A stretch of DNA of 64,000 nucleotides from Batillaria attramentaria (Eukaryota > Mollusca > Gastropoda > Batillariidae). Below the pieces are notes generated by a model that worked only from the letters and a program-made list of their open reading frames with translations, had not been told where the DNA came from and made no database searches. The stretch covers positions 1,075,501 through 1,139,500 of the forward strand of contig JACVVK020000055.1 in the NCBI GenBank assembly GCA_018292915.2, written 5' to 3'. Numbering within the stretch: position 1 is the stretch's first letter; each line of letters begins with the position of its first letter. Of the stretch, positions 1 through 11,383 are shown in pieces. Position numbers and translations under genes: made by a program.

Positions 1-125
1 GGCGCAGAACACAATTGCACGCCCGGCTTTTGTGATCGCTTTTCACTTTCCGCCATGCTGTCACCATTGGGGCCAGATCTAGGATGCGCGCTAATGCGGG
101 CAGACAACTCTTCCCGTTGTCCCGC

Positions 126-134
126 TATATATAT
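126..134 (+). promoter_or_regulatory. Possible TATA box of the transposase (repeated per unit)
   Basis: CCCGCTATATATATCTC lies about 175 bp upstream of the transposase exon acceptor. The equivalent in other units is CTATATATC (for example near 2330 and 4530). It sits inside the element, upstream of the first coding material, so it is a plausible core promoter. No initiator or start site can be proven from sequence. Confidence 0.35.
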
Positions 135-208
135 CTCTCTTACGAGGGCAGGAGTGACGCGTCTTTCTGATTCCAAGGTCTTTGGTTAAATTACAATTTA
201 ACTGATTT

Positions 209-751
209 ATGAAACTGAAACTGACTCGCACTGACAAAGCCATTGTTTCGCATTTTGTCGTAAATTTGCCATCTAGCCTTAACAAAAATTCGGGTTGTTT
301 TTTTTTCAGAGCGAAGTGGACAAATGAAGAAATACAACTCGCGTTGTTCCAGGTGACATCCAGCACTATGGGTCTTCGTGAGGCCTCACGGGCCTATGGT
401 GTTCCCGTGTCAACCCTGAAAAGGCACCTTGACAAACAAAACAAGTTCGCTATTGGGAAGAGGCAGCTCGGAAGACCCACTATCTTCACCACAGAGATGG
501 AGGATGAATTTGCTCATCATATTCTCCAAATGGAGAGCATGTGTTTTGGATATACTCGGAAGTCATACATGCAGCTTGCTTATGAATTCGCAGAGAGAAA
601 TGGATTACAACATCCCTTCAACCAAGAGAAAAAGTCTGCTGGGAATGACTGGTTGCGTCTGTTCTTGCGTCGACACCCTGACATAACCATTAGACAACCA
701 GAGCCAACGTCGGTCGACTGGGGACTCCTCCACAAACATTTTTTTGTCTGA
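209..751 (+). pseudogene. pogo/CENP-B-type transposase, N-terminal part (unit 1)
   Basis: The frame is open from an ATG at 209 and runs through a T-tract/CAG splice acceptor (CAG at 307-309) into the conserved exon. The exon reads WTNEEIQLALFQV, then a psq-type helix-turn-helix (GLREASRAYGVPVSTLKRHL), a GRPTIF hinge, and a CENP-B-type DNA-binding region ending WLRLFLRRHP...RQPEPTS. These modules recognise terminal repeats in pogo-family transposases. The catalytic domain is absent: the coding match stops at a GTCGAC site (713-718) and the frame ends in the right terminal repeat (HKHFFV then stop). The real product probably starts in an upstream exon, so the 209 start may be intronic. This is the only copy with MQLAY preceded by a tyrosine (SYMQL) instead of cysteine. 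Whether it is transcribed is unknown. Confidence 0.8.
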
Positions 752-933
752 AGCATGAATTTGAATGTAAATGCAACGACCGTTTGAACACACCAAAATA
801 AGATCAGACAGAGTAAAAAATTTCAAGCACTCACCGTTTTTGCATTTTCCCGCCTTCGGCCATTCTGACTCTCATGACCCGCAACATCGGTGTTCCATAT
901 TACTCGCCTGTTCCATATTTACCGACTTTCCCC

Positions 934-1261
934 AAATACAAAACACTGATAATGATATCAATGTAACATTTGAAGTACTAATAATAATTTTACCTATGAC
1001 AGTAGCAAACACACATCGTGAAAAGATCAGACTTGCAATCTGCTTATTACATCAAGTTGTGTACCTCCCAAAACTTCACAAGACCCCCCAAAAAAAAAAA
1101 CAAAAAAAAAAAAACATAACAAACAAAAAAACTAACGAACAAATAAGAGAACTGAAACAACAACAACACACACATGCACACGCACACACACAAGAGTTTT
1201 AACTTTTTTGCAATAGAAATAAACTGACAATTTCCCATTGATACGATCAAATCCATATATA
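934..1261. repeat. Spacer between pogo elements (representative)
   Basis: This ~325 bp non-element DNA recurs at 3136-3469, 5334-5666, 8153-8475, 10,357-10,682 and 12,539-12,858. It contains a run of C followed by A (for example 1085-1113), with a variable number of each between copies, and a short CA tract. The frames across it are low-complexity and not credible as genes. It is probably the original insertion-site DNA carried along by the tandem duplication. Confidence 0.8.
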
Positions 1262-1538
1262 GGGGAAAGTCGGTAAATATGGAACAGGCGGGTAATATGG
1301 AACACCGATGTTGCGGGTCATGGGAGACAAATGGAACAAATTTGATGGTGTCATGCTATGAACCTTACACCGCTTGTCCGATGACAGCAGTCAGAATGGC
1401 CGAAGGCGGGAAAATGCAAAAACGGTGAGTGCTTGAATTTTTTTTACTCTGTCTGATCTTATTTTGATGTGTTAAATCGGTCGTTGCATTTACAGTCAGA
1501 TTCATGCTTCAGAGAAAAAATGTTTGTGGAGGAGTCCC
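1262..1538 (+). repeat. Left terminal inverted repeat (representative, element 1)
   Basis: This 277 bp arm pairs with 721-933 (and the equivalent in every unit) as an inverted copy. It carries TATGGAAC at the start, twice within 40 bp, and a ~64 bp block (about 1322-1390) missing from the right arm. Inside it a GT-AG pair frames a 71 bp intron-like segment: ACG/GTGAGT at 1425 and TTTACAG ending at 1495. Confidence 0.85.
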
Positions 1539-1891
1539 AGGTAGTGTTACGCACATTTTGAAGGTAGAAACTGTGAAGGTCATGATTCGCAAAAGCTACA
1601 TGACGTAATTTTCCATCACACCCCCAACTAGGGCAATATGGAACACTTGAGGTCGGGTAATACGGCTCGTGTTCCATATAGCCCTCACTGTGTTCCATAT
1701 TGTGCGATCACACACACAAGCAAGTGTTAAATCAAAGATCTTGGAAACATAAAGATAGTTCACTTACCTCCTTTTGAGGGACAACGCGTAAGAGTTCTCT
1801 GGCCGCATTAGATCTAGGAACTAATGGCAGTATGGCAGAAAGCCAGAAACGACGCAAAATGGTTAGAATGAAGTTGAGCTGGATAATTTTG

Positions 1892-1981
<90 letters not shown>

Positions 1982-2511
1982 TTAGATGCAGCTAGCCGCT
2001 AGCACAGTTTAAGTCACCGTGATTTGTAAAGTTGTCGGGAAAAAAAACAACAAAAATCACGCTGTATCTGCGTCAGCCGGTTTGTTTACACTGCATGCAC
2101 ACGTACCACTTGAGGTTGTTTTTTTTTAACAAGAAAGCGAAAAAATGGTTGTTTTTCAACAGGAATACCAACAGAAGGATATATTTGTCTATTATTTGAA
2201 CAGTTCGGCGCAGAACACAATTGCACGCCCGGCTTTTGTGATCGCTTTTCACTTTCCGCCATGCTGTCACCATTGGGGCCAGATCTAGGATGCGCGCTAA
2301 TGCGGGCAGACAACTCTTCGCGTTGTCCCGCTATATATCTCTCTTACGAGGGCAGGAGTGACGCGTCTTTCTGATTCCAAGGTCTTTGGTTAAATTACAA
2401 TTTAACTGATTTATGAAACTGAAACTGACTCGCACTGACAAAGCCATTGTTTCGCATTTTGTCGTAAATTTGCCATCTAGCCTTAACAAAAATTCGGGAT
2501 TTTTTTTTCAG

Positions 2512-2953
2512 AGCGAAGTGGACAAATGAAGAAATACAACTCGCGTTGTTCCAGGTGACATCCAGCACTATGGGTCTTCGTGAGGCCTCACGGGCCTATG
2601 GTGTTCCCGTGTCAACCCTGAAAAGGCACCTTGACAAACAAAACAAGTTCGCTATTGGGTAGAGGCAGCTCGGAAGACCCACTATCTTCACCACAGAGAT
2701 GGAGGATGAATTTGCTCATCATATTCTCCAAATGGAGAGCATGTGTTTTGGATATACTCGGAAGTCATGCATGGAGCTTGCTTATGAATTCGCAGAGAGA
2801 AATGGATTACAACATCCCTTCAACTAAGAGAAAAAGTCTGCTGGGAATGACTGGTTGCGTCTGTTCTTGCGTCGACACCCTGACATAACCATTAGACAAC
2901 CAGAGCCAACGTCGGTCGACTGGGGACTCCTCCACAAACATTTTTTTGTCTGA
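2512..2953 (+). pseudogene. pogo transposase N-terminal fragment (unit 2), two stops
   Basis: Same exon as in unit 1, following the T-tract/CAG acceptor that ends at 2511. It is interrupted by an in-frame TAG just after AIG (about 2660) and by TAA after HPFN (about 2825), so both DNA-binding modules are broken. One residue change turns MQL into MEL. The fragment again ends in the right terminal repeat with no catalytic domain. Confidence 0.85.
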
Positions 2954-3469
2954 AGCATGAATTTGAATGTAAATGCAACGACCGTTTGAACACACCAAAA
3001 TAAGATCAGACAGAGTAAAAAATTTCAAGCACTCACCGTTTTTGCATTTTCCCGCCTTCGGCCATTCTGACTCTCATGACCCGCAACATCGGTGTTCCAT
3101 ATTACTCGCCTGTTCAATATTTACCGACTTTCCCCTAATACAAAATACTGATAATGATATCAATGTAACATTTGAAGTACTAATAATAATTTTACCTATG
3201 ACAGTAGCAAACACACATCGTGAAAAGATCAGACTTGCAATCTGCTTATTACATCAAGTTGTGTACCTCCCAAAACTTCACAAGACCCCCCCCCCCCCCA
3301 AAAAAAAAAAAACAAAAAAAAAAAAACATAACAAACTAAAAAAAACCAACGAACGAATAAGAGAACTGAAACAACAACAACACACACACGCACACACACA
3401 AGAGTTTTACCTTTTTTGCAATAGAAATAAACTGACAATTTCCCATTGATACGATCAAATCCATATATA

Positions 3470-4098
3470 GGGGAAAGTCGGTAAATATGGAACAGGCGGG
3501 TAATATGGAACACCGATGTTGCGGGTCATGGGAGACAAATGGAACAAATTTGATGGTGTCATGCTATGAAGCTTACACCGCTTGTCCGATGACAGCAGTC
3601 AGAATGGCCGAAGGCGGGAAAATGCAAAAACGGTGAGTGCTTGAATTTTTTTACTCTGTCTGATCTTATTTTGATGTGCTAAATCGGTCGTTGCATTTAC
3701 AGTCAGATTCATGCTTCAGAGAAAAAATGTTTGTGGAGGAGTCCCAGGTAGTGTTCCGCACATTTTGAAGGTAGAAACTGTGAAGGTCATGATTCGCAAA
3801 AGCTACATGACGTAATTTTCCATCACACCCCCAACTAGGGCAATATGGAACACTTGAGGTCGGGTAATACGGCTCGTGTTCCATATAGCCCTCACTGTGT
3901 TCCATATTGTGCGATCACACACACAAGCAAGTGTTAAATCAAAGATCTTGGAAACATAAAGATAGTTCACTTACCTCCTTTTGAGGGACAACGCGTAAGA
4001 GTTCTCTGGCCGCATTAGATCTAGGAACTAATGGCAGTATGGCAGAAAGCCAGAAACGACGCAAAATGGTTAGAATGAAGTTGAGCTGGATAATTTTG

Positions 4099-4169
<71 letters not shown>

Positions 4170-5333
4170 TGTGTGTGTGAATTTAGATGCAGCTAGCCGC
4201 TAGCACAGTTTAAGTCACCGTGATTTGTAAAGTTGTCGGGAAAAAAACAACAAAAATCACGCTGTATCTGCGTCAGCCGGTTTGTTTACACTGCATGCAC
4301 ACGTACCACTTGAGGTTGTTTTTTTTAACAAGAAAGCGAAAAAATGGTTGTTTTTCAACAGGAATACCAACAGAAGGATATATTTGTCTATTATTTGAAC
4401 AGTTCGGCGCAGAACACAATTGCACGCCCGGCTTTTGTGATCGCTTTTCACTTTCCGCCATGCTGTCACCATTGGGGCCAGATCTAGGATGCGCGCTAAT
4501 GCGGGCAGACAACTCTTCGCGTTGTCCCGCTATATATCTCTCTTACGAGGGCAGGAGTGACGCGTCTTTCTGATTCCAAGGTCTTTGGTTAAATTACAAT
4601 TTAACTGATTTATGAAACTGAAACTGACTCGCACTGACAAAGCCATTGTTTCGCATTTTGTCGTAAATTTGCCATCTAGCCTTAACAAAAATTCGGGTTT
4701 TTTTTTTTCAGAGCGAAGTGGACAAATGAAGAAATACAACTCGCGTTGTTCCAGGTGACATCCAGCACTATGGGTCTTCGTGAGGCCTCACGGGCCTATG
4801 GTGTTCCCGTGTCAACCCTGAAAAGGCACCTTGACAAACAAAACAAGTTCGCTATTGGGAAGAGGCAGCTCGGAAGACCCACTATCTTCACCAGAGATGG
4901 AGGATGAATTTGCTCATCATATTCTCCAAATGGAGAGCATGTGTTTTGGATATACTCGGAAGTCATGCATGCAGCTTGCTTATGAATTCGCAGAGAGAAA
5001 TGGATTACAACATCCCTTCAACTAAGAGAAAAAGTCTGCTGGGAATGACTGGTTGCGTCTGTTCTTGCGTCGACACCCTGACATAACCATTAGACAACCA
5101 GAGCCAACGTCGGTCGACTGGGGACTCCTCCACAAACATTTTTTTGTCTGAAGCATGAATTTGAATGTAAATGCAACGACCGTTTGAACACACCAAAATA
5201 AGATCAGACAGAGTAAAAATTTTCAAGCACTCACCGTTTTTGCATTTTCCCGCCTTCGGCCATTCTGACTCTCATGACCCGCAACATCGGTGTTCCATAT
5301 TACTCGCCTGTTCCATATTTACCGACTTTCCCC
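3470..5333 (+). mobile_element. pogo-type deletion derivative, element 2
   Basis: Same terminal repeats as element 1, starting GGGGAAAG at 3470 and ending TTTCCCC at 5333, with TA before (3468-3469) and after (5334-5335). It carries the frameshifted transposase fragment of unit 3. Confidence 0.85.
4712..5151 (+). pseudogene. pogo transposase N-terminal fragment (unit 3), frameshifted
   Basis: Same exon, following the acceptor that ends at 4711. Two bases are missing in the TTCACCAGAG stretch near 4890 (other units read TTCACCACAGAG), which shifts the frame between the psq-type and CENP-B-type modules. The TAA after HPFN seen in unit 2 is also present (about 5024). The exon ends in the right terminal repeat without catalytic residues. 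Confidence 0.85.
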
Positions 5334-6286
5334 TAATACAAAATACTGATAATGATATCAATGTAACATTTGAAGTACTAATAATAATTTTACCTATGAC
5401 AGTAGCAAACACACATCGTGAAAAGATCAGACTTGCAATCTGCTTATTACATCAAGTTGTGTACCTCCCAAAACTTCACAAGACCCCCCCCCCCCAAAAA
5501 AAAAACAAAAAAAAAAACATAACAAACAAAAAAAACCCAACGAACGAATAAGAGAACTGAAACAACAACAACACACACATGCACACGCACACACACAAGA
5601 GTTTTACCTTTTTTGCAATAGAAATAAACTGACAATTTTCCATTGATACGATCAAATCCATATATAGGGGAAAGTCGGGAAATATGGAACAGGCGGGTAA
5701 TATGGAACACCGATGTTGCGGGTCATGGGAGACAAATGGAACAAATTTGATGGTGTCATGCTATGAACCTTACACCGCTTGTCCGATGACAGCAGTCAGA
5801 ATGGCCGAAGGCGGGAAAATGCAAAAACGGTGAGTGCTTGAATTTTTTTACTCTGTCTGATCTTATTTTGATGTGCTAAATCGGTCGTTGCATTTACAGT
5901 CAGATTCATGCTTCAGAGAAAAAATGTTTGTGGAGGAGTCCCAGGTAGTGTTACGCACATTTTGAAGGTAGAAACTGTGAAGGTCATGATTCGCAAAAGC
6001 TACATGACGTAATTTTCCATCACACCCCCAACTAGGGGCAATCTGCTTATTACATCAAGTTGTGTACCTCCCAAAACTTCACAAGACCCCCCCCCCCCCC
6101 CAAAAAAAAAAAAAAAACAAAAAAAAAAAACAAAAAACATAACAAACAAAAAAAACCCAACGAACGAATAAGAGAACTGAAACAACAACAACACACACAT
6201 GCACACGCACACACACAAGAGTTTTACCTTTTTTGCAATAGAAATAAACTGACAATTTCCCATTGATACGATCAAATCCATATATA

Positions 6287-6917
6287 GGGGAAAGTCAGGA
6301 AATATGGAACAGGCGGGTAATATGGAACACCGATGTTGCGGGTCATGGGAGACAAATGGAACAAATTTGATGGTGTCATGCTATGAACCTTACACCGCTT
6401 GTCCGATGACAGCAGTCAGAATGGCCGAAGGCGGGAAAATGCAAAAACGGTGAGTGCTTGAATTTTTTTACTCTGTCTGATCTTATTTTGATGTGTTAAA
6501 TCGGTCGTTGCATTTACAGTCAGATTCATGCTTCAGAGAAAAAAATGTTTGTGGAGGAGTCCCAGGTAGTGTTACGCACATTTTGAAGGTAGAAACTGTG
6601 AAGGTCATGATTCGCAAAAGCTACATGACGTAATTTTCCATCACACCCCCAACTAGGGCAATATGGAACACTTGAGGTCGGGTAATACGGCTCGTGTTCC
6701 ATATAGCCCTCACTGTGTTCCATATTGTGCGATCACACACACAAGCAAGTGTTAAATCAAAGATCTTGGAAACATAAAGATAGTTCACTTACCTCCTTTT
6801 GAGGGACAACGCGTAAGAGTTCTCTGGCCGCATTAGATCTAGGAACTAATGGCAGTATGGAAGAAAGCCAGAAAACGACGCAAAATGGTTAGAATGAAGT
6901 TGAGCTGGATAATTTTG

Positions 6918-6999
<82 letters not shown>

Positions 7000-8152
7000 T
7001 TAGATGCAGCTAGCCGCTAGCACAGTTTAAGTCACCGTGATTTGTAAAGTTGTCGGGAAAAAAACAACAAAAATCACGCTGTATCTGCGTCAGCCGGTTT
7101 GTTTACACTGCATGCACACGTACCACTTGAGGTTGTTTTTTTTAACAAGAAAGCGAAAAAATGGTTGTTTTTCAACAGGAATACCAACAGAAGGATATAT
7201 TTGTCTATTATTTGAACAGTTCGGCGCAGAACACAATTGCACGCCCGGCTTTTGTGATCGCTTTTCACTTTCCGCCATGCTGTCACCATTGGGGCCAGAT
7301 CTAGGATGCGCGCTAATGCGGGCAGACAACTCTTCGCGTTGTCCCGCTATATATCTCTCTTACGAGGGCAGGAGTGACGCGTCTTTCTGATTCCAAGGTC
7401 TTTGGTTAAATTACAATTTAACTGATTTATGAAACTGAAACTGACTCGCACTGACAAAGCCATTGTTTCGCATTTTGTCGTAAATTTGCCATCTAGCCTT
7501 AACAAAAATTCGGGTTTTTTTTTTTCAGAGCGAAGTGGACAAATGAAGAAATACAACTCGCGTTGTTCCAGGTGACATCCAGCACTATGGGTCTTCGTGA
7601 GGCCTCACGGGCCTATGGTGTTCCCGTGTCAACCCTGAAAAGGCACCTTGACAAACAAAACAAGTTCGCTATTGGGAAGAGGCAGCTCGGAAGACCCACT
7701 ATCTTCACCACAGAGATGGAGGATGAATTTGCTCATCATATTCTCCAAATGGAGAGCATGTGTTTTGGATATACTCGGAAGTCATGCATGCAGCTTGCTT
7801 ATGAATTCGCAGAGAGAAATGGATTACAACATCCCTTCAACCAAGAGAAAAAGTCTGCTGGGAATGACTGGTTGCGTCTGTTCTTGCGTCGACACCCTGA
7901 CATAACCATTAGACAACCAGAGCCAACGTCGGTCGACTGGGGACTCCTCCACAAACATTTTTTTGTCTGAAGCATGAATTTGAATGTAAATGCAACGACC
8001 GTTTGAACACACCAAAATAAGATCAGACAGAGTAAAAAATTTCAAGCACTCACCGTTTTTGCATTTTCCCGCCTTCGGCCATTCTGACTCTCATGACCCG
8101 CAACATCGGTGTTCCATATTACTCGCCTGTTCAATATTTACCGACTTTCCCC
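6287..8152 (+). mobile_element. pogo-type deletion derivative, element 3
   Basis: Starts GGGGAAAG at 6287 and ends TTTCCCC at 8152. The right flank reads AATACA rather than TAATACA, so the downstream TA has been lost here, as it has after position 933 in unit 1. A second, truncated left terminal repeat lies upstream at 5667-6038 because of an internal duplication. Confidence 0.8.
7529..7970 (+). pseudogene. pogo transposase N-terminal fragment (unit 4), open frame
   Basis: Follows the acceptor that ends at 7528 and is open to a stop at 7968-7970. It contains the psq-type helix-turn-helix, GRPTIF hinge and CENP-B-type region with HPFNQEKKSAGNDWLRLF intact, ending RQPEPTSVDWGLLHKHFFV. Of the truncated copies, this one and units 1 and 5 could still encode a DNA-binding-only protein. 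Such a protein could in principle compete with full-length transposase for terminal repeats; that is inference, with no expression evidence. Confidence 0.8.
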
Positions 8153-8475
8153 AATACAAAACACTGATAATGATATCAATGTAACATTTGAAGTACTAAT
8201 AATAATTTTACCTATGACAGTAGCAAACACACATCGTGAAAAGATCAGACTTGCAATCTGCTTATTACATCAAGTTGTGTACCTCCCAAAACTTCACAAG
8301 ACCCCCCCCCCCCCAAAAAAAAAAAAAAAAAAAAAACATAAACAAAAGAAACCAACGAACGAATAAGAGAACTGAAACAACAACAACACACACACGCACA
8401 CACACAAGAGTTTTACCTTTTTTGCAATAGAAATAAACTGACAATTTCCCATTGATACGATCAAATCCATATATA

Positions 8476-9105
8476 GGGGAAAGTCGGTAAATATGGAACA
8501 GGCGGGTAATATGGAACACCGATGTTGCGGGTCATGGGAGACAAATGGAACAAATTTGATGGTGTCATGCTATGAACCTTACACCGCTTGTCCGATGACA
8601 GCAGTCAGAATGGCCGAAGGCGGGAAAATGCAAAAACGGTGAGTGCTTGAATTTTTTTACTCTGTCTGATCTTATTTTGATGTGTTAAATCGGTCGTTGC
8701 ATTTACAGTCAGATTCATGCTTCAGAGAAAAAAATGTTTGTGGAGGAGTCCCAGGTAGTGTTACGCACATTTTGAAGGTAGAAACTGTGAAGGTCATGAT
8801 TCGCAAAAGCTACATGACGTAATTTTCCATCACACCCCCAACTAGGGCAATATGGAACACTTGAGGTCGGGTAATACGGCTCGTGTTCCATATAGCCCTC
8901 ACTGTGTTCCATATTGTGCGATCACACACACAAGCAAGTGTTAAATCAAAGATCTTGGAAACATAAAGATAGTTCACTTACCTCCTTTTGAGGGACAACG
9001 CGTAAGAGTTCTCTGGCCGCATTAGATCTAGGAACTAATGGCAGTATGGCAGAAAGCCAGAAACGACGCAAAATGGTTAGAATGAAGTTGAGCTGGATAA
9101 TTTTG

Positions 9106-9187
<82 letters not shown>

Positions 9188-10356
9188 TTAGATGCAGCTA
9201 GCCGCTAGCACAGTTTAAGTCACCGTGATTTGTAAAGTTGTCGGGAAAAAAAACAACACAAATCACGCTGTATCTGCGTCAGCCGGTTTGTTTACACTGT
9301 ACGCACACGTACCACTTGAGGTTGTTTTTTTTTAACAAGAAAGCGAAAAAAATGGTTGTTTTTCAACAGGAATACCAACAGAAGGATATATTTGTCTATT
9401 ATTTGAACAGTTCGGCGCAGAACACAATTGCACGCCCGGCTTTTGTGATCGCTTTTCACTTTCCGCCATGCTGTCACCATTGGGGCCAGATCTAGGATGC
9501 GCGCTAATGCGGGCAGACAACTCTTCGCGTTGTCCCGCTATATATCTCTCTTACGAGGGCAGGAGTGACGCGTCTTTCTGATTCCAAGGTCTTTGGTTAA
9601 ATTACAATTTAACTGATTTATGAAACTGAAACTGACTCGCACTGACAAAGCCATTGTTTCGCATTTTGTCGTAAATTTGCCATCTAGCCTTAACAAAATT
9701 CGGGTTTTTTTTTTTCAGAGCGAAGTGGACAAATGAAGAAATACAACTCGCGTTGTTCCAGGTGACATCCAGCACTATGGGTCTTCGTGAGGCCTCACGG
9801 GCCTATGGTGTTCCCGTGTCAACCCTGAAAAGGCACCTTGACAAACAAAACAAGTTCGCTATTGGGAAGAGGCAGCTCGGAAGACCCACTATCTTCACCA
9901 CAGAGATGGAGGATGAATTTGCTCATCATATTCTCCAAATGGAGAGCATGTGTTTTGGATATACTCGGAAGTCATGCATGCAGCTTGCTTATGAATTCGC
10001 AGAGAGAAATGGATTACAACATCCCTTCAACCAAGAGAAAAAGTCTGCTGGGAATGACTGGTTGCGTCTGTTCTTGCGTCGACACCCTGACATAACCATT
10101 AGACAACCAGAGCCAACGTCGGTCGACTGGGGACTCCTCCACAAACATTTTTTGTCTGAAGCATGAATTTGAATGTAAATGCTTTGAATGTAAATGCAAC
10201 GACCGTTTGAACACACCAAAATAAGATCAGACAGAGTAAAAAATTTCAAGCACTCACCGTTTTTGCATTTTCCCGCCTTCGGCCATTCTGACTCTCATGA
10301 CCCGCAACATCGGTGTTCCATATTACTCGCCTGTTCAATATTTACCGACTTTCCCC
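8476..10356 (+). mobile_element. pogo-type deletion derivative, element 4
   Basis: Starts GGGGAAAG at 8476 and ends TTTCCCC at 10,356, with TA on both sides (8474-8475 and 10,357-10,358). It carries the open transposase fragment of unit 5. Confidence 0.85.
9719..10166 (+). pseudogene. pogo transposase N-terminal fragment (unit 5), open frame
   Basis: Follows the acceptor that ends at 9718 and is open through both DNA-binding modules. One T fewer in the T-run of the right terminal repeat changes the tail to HKHFLSEA before the stop. A 14-16 bp stretch (TTTGAATGTAAATGC) is duplicated immediately downstream near 10,168-10,198, in the repeat arm. No catalytic domain. Confidence 0.8.
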
Positions 10357-10682
10357 TAATACAAAATACTGATAATGATATCAATGTAACATTTGAAGTA
10401 CTACTAATAATTTTACCTATGACAGTAGCAAACACACATCGTGAAAAGATCAGACTTGCAATCTGATTATTACATCAAGTTGTGTACCCCCCAAAACTTC
10501 ACAAGACCCCCCCCCCCCCCAAAAAAAAAAAAAAAACAAAAAACATAACAAACAAAAAAAAACCAACGAACGAATAAGAGAACTGAAACAACAACAACAC
10601 ACGCACACACACAAGAGTTTTACCTTTTTTGCAATAGAAATAAACTGACAATTTCCCATTGATACGATCAAATCCATATATA

Positions 10683-11311
10683 GGGGAAAGTCGGTAAATA
10701 TGGAACAGGCGGGTAATATGGAACACCGATGTTGCGGGTCATGGGAGACAAATGGAACAAATTTGATGGTGTCATGCTATGAACCTTACACCGCTTGTCC
10801 GATGACAGCAGTCAGAATGGCCGAAGGCGGGAAAATGCAAAAACGGTGAGTGCTTGAATTTTTTTACTCTGTCTGATCTTATTTTGATGTGCTAAATCGG
10901 TCGTTGCATTTACAGTCAGATTCATGCTTCAGAGAAAAAATGTTTGTGGAGGAGTCCCAGGTAGTGTTACGCACATTTTGAAGGTAGAAACTGTGAAGGT
11001 CATGATTCGCAAAAGCTACATGACGTAATTTTCCATCACACCCCCAACTAGGGCAATATGGAACACTTGAGGTCGGGTAATACGGCTCGTGTTCCATATA
11101 GCCCTCACTGTGTTCCATATTGTGCGATCACACACACAAGCAAGTGTTAAATCAAAGATCTTGGAAACATAAAGATAGTTCACTTACCTCCTTTTGAGGG
11201 ACAACGCGTAAGAGTTCTCTGGCCGCATTAGATCTAGGAACTAATGGCAGTATGGCAGAAAGCCAGAAACGACGCAAAATGGTTAGAATGAAGTTGAGCT
11301 GGATAATTTTG

Positions 11312-11383
<72 letters not shown>

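Larger units (their letters stand above)
1262..3135 (+). mobile_element. pogo-type deletion derivative, element 1 (TIR to TIR)
   Basis: The element starts GGGGAAAGTCGG at 1262 and ends with the complement CCGACTTTCCCC at 3135. TA lies directly before it (1260-1261) and directly after it (3136-3137), the target duplication expected for pogo/Tc1-mariner elements. The left terminal repeat extends 1262-1538 and the right arm is ~213 bp. They are inverted copies except for a ~64 bp segment present only in the left arm. Inside lie a GT tract, an A/T-rich leader and the truncated transposase exon. Confidence 0.85.

Noticed and set aside
1459..1698. 79-residue minus-strand frame repeated in most units
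   Set aside because: It lies within the left TIR and its flank, and its conservation is explained by unit identity. There is no domain and the composition is unlike a protein under selection.
3229..3513. Minus-strand frames rich in V/C/F over the spacer
   Set aside because: They translate the C-run/A-run and CA tracts; length changes with homopolymer slippage between units.
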